In this document: positions 15,146-24,152 of the stretch, piece by piece
Numbering within the stretch: position 1 is the first letter of the stretch
How the letters are laid out: every line of letters begins with the position of its first letter
Assembly: GCF_041435435.1 (NCBI RefSeq)
Contig: NZ_CP108494.1
Coordinates: 1,240,001-1,304,000, forward strand
DNA length: 64,000 bases
Reading direction: 5' to 3'
From: Streptomyces sp. NBC_01241
GTDB taxonomy: Bacteria > Actinomycetota > Actinomycetes > Streptomycetales > Streptomycetaceae
Program-made: the position numbers and the translations under genes
The notes under the pieces: generated by a model
Seen by the model: the letters and a program-made list of their open reading frames with translations, nothing else
The model's database searches: none
What the model was told of the DNA's origin: nothing

Positions 15146-16756
15146 ATGGCTCGTTCCCCCGCGTCCACTGTCAAACCCCGTAGGAGCATTGGCCTTTGGA
15201 AGCCGTCTCTCGTACTCACACTCCTTGTCTTCTCAGGAGCCGTGGTGCCGATCGCAGGCGTCGGCATGACCGCGACCGTGGCATACGTTGTGGCCTTTCT
15301 GCTGGTCTTCGCCTGCCTCGTCCACCTGTGCAGGCAGCACCGGGCGAGCGTGGCCGAAGCCATCCGCCTGGGTGCCGAGATACGTGAGCGTGAGGCGGAG
15401 GCCGCACGCCGTGATGCCGACTGGCACGCACATGTGCGTAAGCAGTTTGAAGCAGCGCTCCAGGAGGCGGAGTTCCTCCTGGAGGAGCGGCTACCTGCCG
15501 CTCTCGGCAGGAGCGGGATTCCCGCATCACGGGACAGTTCGGAGCCACTCGTTCGGGAGCTCTCCAAGCGCTTCGACCGGCTGCTCACGGATGTGTCCGA
15601 TGCGATCGACAACCGCGAGGAGTCGCAGCGCATCGCGTTGGTCGAGCTGGCGAGCAGGGTCCAGACCTCGGCACACCGGATTCAGGCGACGGTCACGGGT
15701 GTGGCGGAGCGTCACCCGGGCGACGCAGACTTGCTCGAGGCCACCATGCATGTGGACCACGCGGCGACTCAGCAGGCGCGACACGCCCAGAGTCTCAAGG
15801 TTTTGTGCGGGGAGTGGCCCGGCCAGCAGTGGCAGAAGCCGCTGGCGCTGGTCGATGTGGTGCGGGCCGCCTCGGGCCGGATCGTCTCGTTCAAGCGTGT
15901 CGAGGTGACTGGTGACCCGGATGTCGGCATCACCGCATCGGTGGTCGAACCACTGATCCATCTCATCGCGGAGCTGCTCGCCAACGCGACCGAGTACTCA
16001 CCGCCGAGGACCGGCGTGCCCGTCACGGTGCGGACCGTGCAGCGTGGTGCGGTCATCGAGGTGGATGATGGCGGCCTCGGCCTGGACGAGCACCGGCTGG
16101 CCGAAGCACGTGACATCGTCTCCGGCCGCCGCCTTCTCGGCGTCGGTGATGTCGGCGAGATCCCGCAGACCGGCTTCGCGGTCGTCGGCCGCTTCGCCCA
16201 CCGGCACGGTCTCAGCGTCGATCTGGGTCCGTCGCCGTACGGAGGTGTCCGCGCGGTGATCCTCGTGCCGCTGGAGCTCCTGAAGACCCTCGCGCCCGCC
16301 GGAGCGCCCGGCGGGCGGGTGCATGCCTCGCCGCCGCCGGCTCCGCCGTCACCATCACCGGCCGTGCCCTCCGCCGACGTCACCCCGGCCGCCCCCGACC
16401 GCACCGTTCCTGCACAGGCCCCGGCTCCGGCGGCTGAACCCGCCCCGTCGCCCGAGCCGCCCCGGGAAGCGGACCGGTCCGGTTCGCTCCCGCCTGCCAC
16501 CGATGGTCCGGCCGCACGTCAACGCCGGTTGCCCCAGCGCAGGTCTCGACGTGACGGATACGTCCCCGCGGTGGAGGAGGCGCCGACCGCTGTCACTCCG
16601 CCGGGTTCACCGGAGAACGCCGGCGACTGGATGGAGCAGTTCTTCGAAGGCGGCCGGACCACGCCCCCCGCCTCCGGCTCCGCTCCCGGTCACGACCCGC
16701 ACGACCCCCCGCACGACTCCTCCGCCACCCCCGATTCCTCGGAAGGACAGATGTGA
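15146..16756 (+). CDS. cvnA: Conservon sensor-like ATPase, CvnA
   Basis: A 536-residue membrane protein. Two hydrophobic segments at residues about 17-37 and 38-60 are followed by a coiled coil. Then comes a degenerate dimerisation region with DHAATQQARHAQSLKVLCG, typical of conservons, and a HATPase domain with the N box ELLANATEYS and DDGGLGLDE. The C-terminal 120 residues are Pro/Ala-rich and probably disordered. CvnA proteins are histidine-kinase-like partners of the CvnB-C-D complex at the membrane. ATG 15146 is preceded by AAAGGT; a longer frame upstream has no family similarity. First gene of the conservon. Confidence 0.9.
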   Translation: MARSPASTVKPRRSIGLWKPSLVLTLLVFSGAVVPIAGVGMTATVAYVVAFLLVFACLVHLCRQHRASVAEAIRLGAEIREREAEAARRDADWHAHVRKQFEAALQEAEFLLEERLPAALGRSGIPASRDSSEPLVRELSKRFDRLLTDVSDAIDNREESQRIALVELASRVQTSAHRIQATVTGVAERHPGDADLLEATMHVDHAATQQARHAQSLKVLCGEWPGQQWQKPLALVDVVRAASGRIVSFKRVEVTGDPDVGITASVVEPLIHLIAELLANATEYSPPRTGVPVTVRTVQRGAVIEVDDGGLGLDEHRLAEARDIVSGRRLLGVGDVGEIPQTGFAVVGRFAHRHGLSVDLGPSPYGGVRAVILVPLELLKTLAPAGAPGGRVHASPPPAPPSPSPAVPSADVTPAAPDRTVPAQAPAPAAEPAPSPEPPREADRSGSLPPATDGPAARQRRLPQRRSRRDGYVPAVEEAPTAVTPPGSPENAGDWMEQFFEGGRTTPPASGSAPGHDPHDPPHDSSATPDSSEGQM

Positions 16757-16758
16757 GC

Positions 16759-17166
16759 ATGAATTACGTGGAGAACCCGGAGCAGCGTGGCTGGATGATC
16801 TCCGAAGTCGCCGCAGTGCCCGGCGTACGGCTGGCGATCGTCTTCAGTTCCGACGGTCTGCTGTTGGCCAACTCGGAGGGCATGGACCGCGACTCCGCCG
16901 ACCGGTTGTCGGCGAGCTGCGCGGGTCTTCAGTCCCTCGGCCGCGGTCTCGGACGGGAGTACGGCGAGGACGGCGGCGCCGTGCACCAGCAGATGGTGGA
17001 GTTCAATGGCGGATTCCTGTTTATGCGCAGTGCCGACGGAGCACATCTGGCCGTCGTGACGGGCCCCGTGATCGACCCGAAGCTCGTCGCCCGGCAGATG
17101 CAGGCGCAGGTGATGAAGATCGGGGCGAGCAATCTCAGCAGCCCGCCGCGCCAGGGCTCCGCGTGA
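16759..17166 (+). CDS. cvnB: Roadblock/LC7-domain protein, CvnB
   Basis: A 135-residue Roadblock/LC7 protein. The block WMISEVAAVPGVRLAIVFSSDGLLLANSEG is split over the characteristic beta-alpha-beta core, followed by LSASCAGLQSLGRGLG, and ends VARQMQAQVMKIGA. Conservon B proteins dimerise and are thought to act on the Ras-like CvnD GTPase, as MglB does on MglA. ATG 16759 is chosen because GGAAGGAC sits at proper spacing; GTG 16753 would overlap the cvnA stop. The end overlaps cvnC by four bases. Confidence 0.92.
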   Translation: MNYVENPEQRGWMISEVAAVPGVRLAIVFSSDGLLLANSEGMDRDSADRLSASCAGLQSLGRGLGREYGEDGGAVHQQMVEFNGGFLFMRSADGAHLAVVTGPVIDPKLVARQMQAQVMKIGASNLSSPPRQGSA

Positions 17167-17528
17167 GCGGGCCGGGAGAGGGGTTCTCGGACGGTGCGTT
17201 ACGCCCGTACGTGATCACGAAGGGGCGCTCCCGGCCAACCCGTAACACGATCGGCGTCGAGACGCTCCTCGTGGCGGTGGCTCCCCCACGGGCCCTCCCT
17301 GTCTCCGCGACCAGGGAAGAGATCACCCTCGTGCGCATGTGCGCGCAGTTGCTGTCCCTCGTGGAGGCCGCCGCTCATCTCGGACTGCCGGTCAGTCTGG
17401 TGAAGGTGCTGGCATCCGACCTCGTCGACAGCGGGCATCTGTCCGCACGCTCCGGTGTTCCACGGGCCGCCCCGCCCGATAAGCAACTGCTACAGGAGGT
17501 ACTGGATGGTCTCCGTCGGTTCCGCTGA
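17163..17528 (+). CDS. cvnC: DUF742 protein, CvnC
   Basis: A 121-residue DUF742 protein with the family features LRPYVITKGRSRP near the N terminus and a winged-helix-like segment: QLLSLVEAAAHLGLPVSLVKVLASDLVDSG (shown as continuous family block, residues about 61-90). It ends LLQEVLDGLRRF, as conservon C proteins do. The function is unknown beyond complex formation with CvnA, B and D. The GTG start overlaps the cvnB stop (GTGA), and its 3' end overlaps cvnD by 23 bases. Confidence 0.92.
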   Translation: MSGPGEGFSDGALRPYVITKGRSRPTRNTIGVETLLVAVAPPRALPVSATREEITLVRMCAQLLSLVEAAAHLGLPVSLVKVLASDLVDSGHLSARSGVPRAAPPDKQLLQEVLDGLRRFR

Positions 17529-18114
17529 CCGCTACCTGCCCGACACGGTGCAGCAGGCCGTCAAGATCCTCGTCGTGGGCGCGTTCGGCGTAGGCAAGAC
17601 CACGCTCGTCGGATCCGTCAGCGAGATCGAACCGCTGCGCACCGAAGAGGTGATGACGGCAGCGAGCGTGGGGGTCGACGAACTGGCCGGCCTGAGCGAC
17701 AAGACGACCACCACCGTCGCCATGGACTTCGGCCGTGTCACGCTCAGCTCGCGACTGGTCCTCTATCTGTTCGGTACACCTGGCCAACAACGGTTCTGGG
17801 ATCTGTGGGAAGGGCTGGCCGAGGGCGCCCTCGGTGTGCTCGCACTGATCGATACCCGCAGGCTGGAGGAGAGCTTCGACGTACTGGAGCAATTGGAGAT
17901 CCGCGGGCTCCCGTTCGCGGTCGCGATCAATCAGTTCCCGGACAGCGAGCGCTACACCGACGAGGAACTGCGCGGTGCGCTCGATCTGCTGCCCGAGACA
18001 CCCATAATGACCTGCGACGCGCGCGACCGCGCCTCATCGGTCGATTCCCTGATCAGGTTGGTGGAACACGTATCGGGCATCCATGCGGCGCGCACCCTGG
18101 AAACAGCCTCATGA
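17506..18114 (+). CDS. cvnD: Conservon Ras-like GTPase, CvnD
   Basis: A 202-residue ATP/GTP-binding protein. The P-loop is GAFGVGKTTL; the switch II region is FGTPGQQRFWDLW; the base-recognition loop is AINQFPDSE instead of the classical NKxD, which is normal for conservon D proteins. It is the GTPase of the membrane-associated conservon complex and is thought to signal to the P450 or other outputs. ATG 17506 is preceded by AGGAGG inside the end of cvnC, and the stop overlaps the P450 start as ATGA. Confidence 0.92.
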   Translation: MVSVGSADRYLPDTVQQAVKILVVGAFGVGKTTLVGSVSEIEPLRTEEVMTAASVGVDELAGLSDKTTTTVAMDFGRVTLSSRLVLYLFGTPGQQRFWDLWEGLAEGALGVLALIDTRRLEESFDVLEQLEIRGLPFAVAINQFPDSERYTDEELRGALDLLPETPIMTCDARDRASSVDSLIRLVEHVSGIHAARTLETAS

Positions 18115-19385
18115 GCACTCTGCCGCCGCCGGGGTGCCCGTCGCACGCAGGGCACGGCACCGGACTGCTTCCGCTGTCCGCAGTCGTCGGCTCGTCCGAC
18201 CCGCATGCGGTCTACCGCAGGCTCCGCAAGGAGTGGGGCAGCGTCGCGAAGGTCGAGCTGGAGCCGGGCGTGCCTGCCTGGCTGGTGATGGGCTACCAGG
18301 AACTGCTGGTCATCACCCGGCAGGAGCAGCTCTATTCCCGCGATGCCCGTAACTGGCGTGACCTGAACGAGGGGGTCGTCTCGCCGCATTCGGGACTCCT
18401 CCCGATGATGGGATGGCGTGCCAACGTCATCGGAGCCGACGGCCCCGAACACCGGCGGCTGCGCAAGCCTCTCGACGACGGGATCGCGCGGATAGACCAG
18501 CGCAGGGTGCGTCGTGAGGTGGAGGCGTTGTGCACGGATCTGATCGCGTCGTTCTCCGAGCGTGGCAGCGCTGATCTGGTCAACGAATACGCCACGATCG
18601 TGCCGATGCTGTCGCTCGCTTCGTTGTTCGGCCTCGACAGCGAAGAGGGCCGGGAACTGCTCGACGCGCTCATCGCACTGTTCGGCAGTGCGGGGGACTC
18701 CCAGGCCGGAAACCGCGACTTCGAGCAGATCCTCCTCGATACGGTGCGCGAGCGGCGGAGCAATCCGACCGACGACATGACGACGGTCTTCATCAACCAC
18801 CCGAATCTACGCAACGAAGCGGAGCGCCTGCAGTCCATCGTCGTGATGATCTCCGCAGGAAACGAGACGGTCACCGCCTGGATCTCGCACACGCTCCGGC
18901 TTATGCTCACCGATCCGCGTTTCGCCGCCCGCCTGCACGGCGGGAGGCTCGGAGTGGATGACGCGCTCGACGAGGCGCTGTGGCGCGATCCCCCCATGAA
19001 CAACATGCCCGCCCGGTACGCGCTTCACGACACCGAGCTGGGAGGCCGGCACATCCGGCGCGGCGACTGCCTCATCCTCGGGCACGCAGCCGCCAACGAC
19101 GATCCCGAGGTCCGGCCGGACGGTGCGGACGAACGCTGGGGAAACCGCTCGCATCTGGCCTTTTCGGCCGGCCCGCATGTGTGTCCCGCACAGGTGCCCG
19201 CTCGGCTGATCACTCGTACCGCGGTGCAGACCGCTCTGCATCTGCTGCCGGACATGAGACTCGGCATTCCGGCGGACGAGGTGGCCTGGCGTCCCTCTCC
19301 CTGGACGAGGGTGCCGGTCGCACTGCCCGCGGAGTTCTCCGCGGCCCGTATACCGGCCCGTATCCCTACCACGACGGGTCGATGA
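18111..19385 (+). CDS. cvnE: Conservon-associated cytochrome P450 (first)
   Basis: A 424-residue P450. The I-helix reads VVMISAGNETVTAW, the ExxR motif is DEALWR, and the haem-ligand loop is FSAGPHVCPAQVPAR, where the Gly normally two residues after Cys is Ala and Pro follows Cys. This matches the unusual haem loop I associate with conservon P450s. Such proteins (RarE in conservon 9) affect development through the switch rather than by a known oxidation. ATGA overlap with cvnD shows it is part of the operon. Confidence 0.88.
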   Translation: MSTLPPPGCPSHAGHGTGLLPLSAVVGSSDPHAVYRRLRKEWGSVAKVELEPGVPAWLVMGYQELLVITRQEQLYSRDARNWRDLNEGVVSPHSGLLPMMGWRANVIGADGPEHRRLRKPLDDGIARIDQRRVRREVEALCTDLIASFSERGSADLVNEYATIVPMLSLASLFGLDSEEGRELLDALIALFGSAGDSQAGNRDFEQILLDTVRERRSNPTDDMTTVFINHPNLRNEAERLQSIVVMISAGNETVTAWISHTLRLMLTDPRFAARLHGGRLGVDDALDEALWRDPPMNNMPARYALHDTELGGRHIRRGDCLILGHAAANDDPEVRPDGADERWGNRSHLAFSAGPHVCPAQVPARLITRTAVQTALHLLPDMRLGIPADEVAWRPSPWTRVPVALPAEFSAARIPARIPTTTGR

Positions 19386-19443
19386 ACCCGCGTATCCGAC
19401 AGGACCGGCGCACGGCGGGTCCTGAGATTAGGAGCAGTTCGGC

Positions 19444-20673
19444 ATGACGCCACATATACCTGTCATCGCTCTGGATCCTCATGGGACGGACCATCACGGC
19501 GAGGCGGCCAAGCTCCGTGAACTCGGCCCCGTGGTGCGAGTCCAGCTGCCCGGCGACGTGATGGCCTGGTCCGTGACGGATCACGCCCTGCTGAATGAGA
19601 TGATCGCCGACCCCCGCTTCAGCAAGGACTGGCGCAACTGGAACGCCATCATCCGAGGCGAGATTTCGGACGGCTGGCCCCTCATCGGCATGGTGAAAGT
19701 CACCAACATGGTGACCTCGGACGGCCAGGAACACCGCCGCCTGCGCAAACTCGTCACCCAGACCTTCACACCGCGCCGCGTCCAGGAACTGCGTCCCCGC
19801 ATCCAGCAGATCGTGGATGACCTGCTGGATGACCTGCCTTCGCATGCCGCCGCCGACGGCAGTGTCGACCTCCGCCGTCATTTCGCGCACCCTGTGCCCA
19901 TGCAGGTCATCTGCGACCTGTTCGGTGTTCCGGCCGACGAGCGTCCCCGCCTGCAGGAGCTGATGGACAACATCTTCCGCTCCGATCTGCTGCCCGAGGA
20001 TGTCAGCGCCAGCCAGATCGAGCAGTACGAACTGCTGGCGCGGGTGGTCGAAAGCCGCAGGCGTGAGCCGGGAAGCGACCTCACCAGCGCGTTGATCGCG
20101 GCCCGTGCCGCGGACCCCGACGCGCTCAGCGAGGAGGAGCTGGTCGGCACTCTGCTGCTCATGCTGTCAGCAGGGCAGGAGACCACCCTGAGCCTGATCA
20201 CCAATGCGGTGCGCGCGCTGCTGACCCATCCCGACCAGCGGGAGATTGCCGTACGGGGCGACGCGGACACCTGGGCGAACGTGGTGGAGGAGACGCTGCG
20301 CTGGGACGCCCCGATTGGGAACTTCCCCTTCCGCTATCCCCTTGAGGACGTCGAGATCGCCGGGGTGCGCATCCCGAAGGGGGAGGCGATCATGGCTCCG
20401 TTCAGCGCTGTGGGGCGTGACACGGCCCAGCACGGTGAGGATGCCGACCGGTTCGACATCACCCGGAAACAGCGCAAGCACCTGGCCTTCAGTAACGGCC
20501 CGCACTTCTGCCTCGGCGCGCCGCTGGCGCGGCTGGAGGCCGCGTTGGCCTTGCCCGCAGTGTTCGAGCGGTACCCGGATCTCGCGATGGCAGTCGATCC
20601 GGACGCCCTCATCGCGGTGCCGTCCCTCTTCTCGAACAGTTCCTCGACTCTGCCCGTTCAGCTCGGTATCTGA
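19444..20673 (+). CDS. Cytochrome P450 (second)
   Basis: A 409-residue CYP105/CYP107-like P450 with all canonical motifs: I-helix LMLSAGQETTLS, ExxR as EETLRW, and haem loop FSNGPHFCLGAPLARLE. It lies 59 bases after the first P450 on the same strand, so it is probably the last gene of the conservon operon, although some conservons have only one P450. No ferredoxin or reductase gene is next to it, so electrons must come from elsewhere. The substrate is unknown. Confidence 0.9.
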   Translation: MTPHIPVIALDPHGTDHHGEAAKLRELGPVVRVQLPGDVMAWSVTDHALLNEMIADPRFSKDWRNWNAIIRGEISDGWPLIGMVKVTNMVTSDGQEHRRLRKLVTQTFTPRRVQELRPRIQQIVDDLLDDLPSHAAADGSVDLRRHFAHPVPMQVICDLFGVPADERPRLQELMDNIFRSDLLPEDVSASQIEQYELLARVVESRRREPGSDLTSALIAARAADPDALSEEELVGTLLLMLSAGQETTLSLITNAVRALLTHPDQREIAVRGDADTWANVVEETLRWDAPIGNFPFRYPLEDVEIAGVRIPKGEAIMAPFSAVGRDTAQHGEDADRFDITRKQRKHLAFSNGPHFCLGAPLARLEAALALPAVFERYPDLAMAVDPDALIAVPSLFSNSSSTLPVQLGI

Positions 20674-20734
20674 CCCTGTGTGCGAGGCCCGGCGGAGCAT
20701 GCCTTGACGCCGTTGGTCAATTCGGGCCTGGTTG

Positions 20735-20764
20735 CTTCGCCCCTCGCTATGCGACGGGGCGAAG
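20735..20764. terminator. Hairpin between the convergent P450 and kinase genes
   Basis: CTTCGCCCC-TCGC-TAT-GCGA-C-GGGGCGAAG folds into a 13-bp stem with a 3-base loop and one bulge, 61 bases after the P450 stop. It can serve both directions. The rest of the 20674-21028 gap shows no gene. Confidence 0.75.
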
Positions 20765-21028
20765 TGCTGTAAGGGGGTGATTCGGTGCGGGCGTGGGTCC
20801 CGGCGACGGCGCCCTGCCCGGGTCGAACCAGTGCGTGGTGTGGTCGGCCAGGGACGGCGGGGGCGAAGGGACGATGGAAAACCCCGGCCCACTCTCTCGC
20901 CACCTTCCAGGCGTGCAACCTGGATGCAGTGCAGTGGAGCAGGCCGACCGGGCTCCATCCCGCACGTTGCAGCAGCCGCCGCATCGGCGGCTTGGACGTC
21001 GGCGAGGGCGAACACCAGCAAACCAGCG

Positions 21029-22855
21029 TCAGTAGGGCACCGTGTCGCACAAGGTCTCCGCCCAGGCAGAGGCGCCGTACTCGTTGGCCGCGCGCACCGT
21101 GACGCAGATCTTGTCACCGGAGTACGGACCATTGATCGTGTAGCTGGTGCTGCCGGTCGAGTAGGTGGTGTCGACGTTCTTCTCGGTGAAATTGCTGCCC
21201 GTGTTGGTGTAGTGGATGTCGTACCTGGTCGCTCGGGAGATCGCCGGCCAGCTCACCTTGATCGGCATGTCGCACGCGCCGACACAGGAGTTGGTGTACG
21301 CAGCCTTGTAGCTCTTCATGGCTGGCGGCCGCGAGCCGGAGGACGAGCCGCCGGAGCTGGACGAATCTCCGCCGGCCGAGCCCGTTGAGCCGGACGGCCC
21401 CGTAGAGCCGGACCTACCGCTGGTACCGGTGCCGCCGCTGCGAGAGCCGCTCTCGCCACCCGATGAACTGCCGCCGCTCTTCCGGACGTTCGGCCTGTCC
21501 GGCCCGCCCTCGTCGTCCTTCCCCTTCTCGCCGTCCACGCCCTTGCCGTCGCCCCCGCCCTTCCCGTTTTCTCCCTTGGAAGGTGAACTGCTCGGCGCGC
21601 TCGTCACGTTGCGCTCACGAGGAGCGGCGCTCGCGCTGCTGCTCGGTGACTGGGCGTGCGTTCCATCCCCGCTGCCACCCTCAAGGGGCTGGAGCAGGAC
21701 GACCGTGCCGCCGCCGACGGTGATGACGGCAACGATGGGCAGAACGATGAGCCTGCGGCGTCGGCGGGGCCGCCGTTCGTGCTCCCGCCGTCGCGTCGTG
21801 GTGGCGTTGTCCGCCGGGACGACTTCGGGAGGCCCGCCCCGCGGCCGCAGCCCGACGGTCGCCAGGTCCACGGGCTCCTCCCGCAGCGGCGCCGCCTCCG
21901 CGTCGAGCATCCGTGCGGACTGCTGCGCGAGGTGCGCGACGACATCGGCAGGCAGCCAGGCGCCGCCCGCGGTGCGCGGACGCGGCCGCTCAGGGTCCTC
22001 CAACAGCTCGTCGACGTCCGGTCGTTCGTCGATGCCCTTCGTCAGACACCGGGTGATGAACGCCCGCAGCGCGGCGTCCTCGACACGCGTCAGGTCGGGC
22101 TCGCCCTCCACGATCTGGAACATCACCGCGTGCTGATTGCTTGCCCCCTGCCCGAACGGCAGCTGCCCGGTCGCCGCATACGTCAGCACGCACCCGAGGG
22201 TGAACACGTCACTCTTGGCCCCCGCGCGCTGCCCGTACACCTGCTCCGGCGACATGAACCCGGGAGAGCCGATGGCCATCCCCGTACTGGTCAACAAGGA
22301 CTCGACGGACGTCTCGAGCGCACGCGCGATCCCGAAGTCGATGACCTTCGTGCCGTCCACGGTGAGCATCACGTTGGACGGCTTCAGGTCGCGGTGCACG
22401 ATTCCGGCGCCGTGAATGTCCTTGAGTGCCTTCAGCAACCCGTCGGCGAGGGCGTGCAGGGACGCGGTCGGCAACGGCCCGTGCAGTCGCACGACTTGCT
22501 CGAGCGAGAGCCCGGGAACGTACCCCGTGGCGACCCACGGCGATTCGTCGCCCGGACCCGCGTCCAGCACCGGCGCCGTGTACCGCTCACCGACCCTCCG
22601 CGCCGCCTCGATCTCCCGCCGGAACCGCGCCCTGAACTGCTCGTCGGACACGTGCTCTTCGTGCACCACCTTCACGGCTACGGTCCGCCCGCTGTCCGAC
22701 CGTGCGAGGAACACCCGTCCCATGCCACCGGCACCAAGCCGCCCGAGCAGCAGATACGGCCCGATGCGCGCGGGGTCGCTCACCGCGAGCGGCTTGATAC
22801 CCCCGTCGACGCTGTCGTCCCGCTCGTCACGTCCGTCCCTGCTCGTAGCACTCAT
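21029..22855 (-). CDS. Membrane Ser/Thr protein kinase with extracellular Cys-containing fibronectin-like domain
   Basis: A 608-residue Hanks-type kinase. Gly loop LGRLGAGGMGRVF, Lys in TVAVKVVHEEH, catalytic IVHRDLKPSNVM, metal-binding VIDFGIARA, and MSPEQVYGQ activation segment are intact. A single transmembrane helix (RRLIVLPIVAVITVGGGTVV) follows an Arg-rich stop-transfer. Outside lies a 130-residue Ser/Gly-rich linker, then a final 80-residue beta-rich domain resembling fibronectin type III, with four Cys (NSCVGACDM, KICVTVRA, ETLCDT) that could form two disulfides. PASTA repeats, usual in PknB, are absent, so it should sense something other than peptidoglycan fragments. ATG start 22855. 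Confidence 0.9.
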   Translation of the reverse strand: MSATSRDGRDERDDSVDGGIKPLAVSDPARIGPYLLLGRLGAGGMGRVFLARSDSGRTVAVKVVHEEHVSDEQFRARFRREIEAARRVGERYTAPVLDAGPGDESPWVATGYVPGLSLEQVVRLHGPLPTASLHALADGLLKALKDIHGAGIVHRDLKPSNVMLTVDGTKVIDFGIARALETSVESLLTSTGMAIGSPGFMSPEQVYGQRAGAKSDVFTLGCVLTYAATGQLPFGQGASNQHAVMFQIVEGEPDLTRVEDAALRAFITRCLTKGIDERPDVDELLEDPERPRPRTAGGAWLPADVVAHLAQQSARMLDAEAAPLREEPVDLATVGLRPRGGPPEVVPADNATTTRRREHERRPRRRRRLIVLPIVAVITVGGGTVVLLQPLEGGSGDGTHAQSPSSSASAAPRERNVTSAPSSSPSKGENGKGGGDGKGVDGEKGKDDEGGPDRPNVRKSGGSSSGGESGSRSGGTGTSGRSGSTGPSGSTGSAGGDSSSSGGSSSGSRPPAMKSYKAAYTNSCVGACDMPIKVSWPAISRATRYDIHYTNTGSNFTEKNVDTTYSTGSTSYTINGPYSGDKICVTVRAANEYGASAWAETLCDTVPY

Positions 22856-23094
22856 GATGGTGCGGCTCCCCCGCTCTTCCGCCTGGTCAACGGCGTAACT
22901 CGAATGAGAATAGACGTTGTTGATGTACCCGGTGAAATGGTGGGACGCGTTGTACGAACGGGACGGTTCTCAGCGGCATCAGCGAAGTGCAGTACTGATT
23001 CTTTCGCCACCCAGGTCGGCGCCTTGGCGCCCCAAATGATCAGAAATTGACTTCGCCCAACTCGCTCAGCAGTCCGGATTGGGCAAGCCCAGGG

Positions 23095-23610
23095 ATGAGC
23101 GACGCCGACATCGGGGCTGCCGACGGGGAAAGCACAAGGCGTTCCACAATGCCGACCGTGCAGTTCGAAGTGATATCCGCGCCGGCCGCGTCAGGTGCCC
23201 CAGTCTTGGGTGTGTCCGCTGCTCTCGTCGTCGGCTTACGTCGAGCCCAGGCCGCTAGGCATGCGACGGAGGCGGCCTCCGTGTCGGCCCGCGAACAATG
23301 GCGCAACAGTAATCGCCGCGAAGCGGCCGGGACGTTCCTCGTCGAGGTCGAGCGGCAACTTGAGGAGGCCGCCGCATCCGAAGACCGGAGACCCCCAGAA
23401 GACTTGAACGAGGTCACTCGGATGCGGCGGGCCTTGTGGCGCTCGTTGGCCATCGTCCGGATCGAAGGCCCGCAGGCACTCTCCGACGCCGCGGTGGTTG
23501 TGGTGGTGGTCCAGCAGACCGTGGACCGCATTCCTTCTCACACCATGGCCAACCACCGCAGGCGCCGCCCGAAGCCGCCGCTCCGGGCCCCGGGCCGACG
23601 AGGGGAATGA
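23095..23610 (+). CDS. Hypothetical protein with amphipathic helical region
   Basis: Not recognised with confidence. About 171 residues from ATG 23095 (ATG 23149 and TTG 23047 are alternatives). The first part has a short hydrophobic stretch (VLGVSAALVVGL), followed by helices RRAQAARHATEAASVSAREQ and REAAGTFLVEVERQLEEAA, then DLNEVTRMRRALWRSLAIVRIEGPQALSDAA. The layout (one hydrophobic segment, then charged helices ending in an xVxxEGPxxLxDAA block) recalls a common family of Streptomyces hypothetical membrane-anchored proteins. The last 40 residues become Arg/Pro-rich, which may mean a frameshift near 23500. Confidence 0.5.
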   Translation: MSDADIGAADGESTRRSTMPTVQFEVISAPAASGAPVLGVSAALVVGLRRAQAARHATEAASVSAREQWRNSNRREAAGTFLVEVERQLEEAAASEDRRPPEDLNEVTRMRRALWRSLAIVRIEGPQALSDAAVVVVVVQQTVDRIPSHTMANHRRRRPKPPLRAPGRRGE

Positions 23611-23611
23611 G

Positions 23612-24058
23612 GTGGCGAAGAATGCCTTTCGGGAAATTAACAGCCCCATGCGGCGCAACCGCATGGTGGATGATGCGGCTCGGAAGGAGCTGGGGGAGAG
23701 CGGCCTTCTACCTCGGGCGCGGTTGAGCATCCTCGTCCACCAGATCGACCTGGCCGCTGGGCCCATGTCGAATGAAACCTCTCCGTTCAGCGACTCCCAC
23801 CAGCGCACCGCACTGACGGCTGCCTGGCGAGCTCATGCCGTCCCGGCCTCTCCCCACCTGTTCGACGCACTCCTACGACTGCCCTTGCCCGGACTGCGCA
23901 CGCGCACACGATCTCCTGGGCCGGCAACCCACCAGAACAGCCGGGGAGGCGGCCGAGTCGTTCCTCAGTGGCGTACGACGCGGCGAGGAAACTGCTCCGC
24001 TTACCGCGAAGCAGTGGGGCTGTTCGGGGCCCTCGTGCGTGGACCGGGCGTACGGTGA
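23612..24058 (+). CDS. Possible coding region of unknown function
   Basis: Low confidence. A GTG at 23612 behind GAGGGG opens a frame whose first 70 residues look protein-like (NAFREINSPMRRNRMVDD, ARLSILVHQIDLAAG) and could be the rest of the preceding gene after a frameshift. Beyond about 23835 this frame loses third-position GC bias. Another frame beginning at ATG 23835 then looks better (DCPCPDCARAHDLLG, TAGEAAESFLSGVRRGEE and WGCSGPSC, a Cys-rich pattern). I cannot tell whether this is one damaged gene or two small overlapping ones. Confidence 0.35.
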   Translation: MAKNAFREINSPMRRNRMVDDAARKELGESGLLPRARLSILVHQIDLAAGPMSNETSPFSDSHQRTALTAAWRAHAVPASPHLFDALLRLPLPGLRTRTRSPGPATHQNSRGGGRVVPQWRTTRRGNCSAYREAVGLFGALVRGPGVR

Positions 24059-24075
24059 CCGGAGTGGGACAGACC

Positions 24076-24152
24076 CTAGAAGACTCATCAAGATCTTCGT
24101 GAGTCTTCTAGCCAGACGGCCCTGTCCGCCCAGGCATGGGCCCATGCCTGGG
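24076..24152. repeat. Two perfect inverted repeats in tandem
   Basis: CTAGAAGACTCA (24076-24087) and TGAGTCTTCTAG (24100-24111) are exact complements around a 12-base loop. Seventeen bases on, CCCAGGCATGGGCCCATGCCTGGG (24129-24152, two 12-base halves) is a perfect palindrome with no loop. Neither is followed by a U run. Confidence 0.8.
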
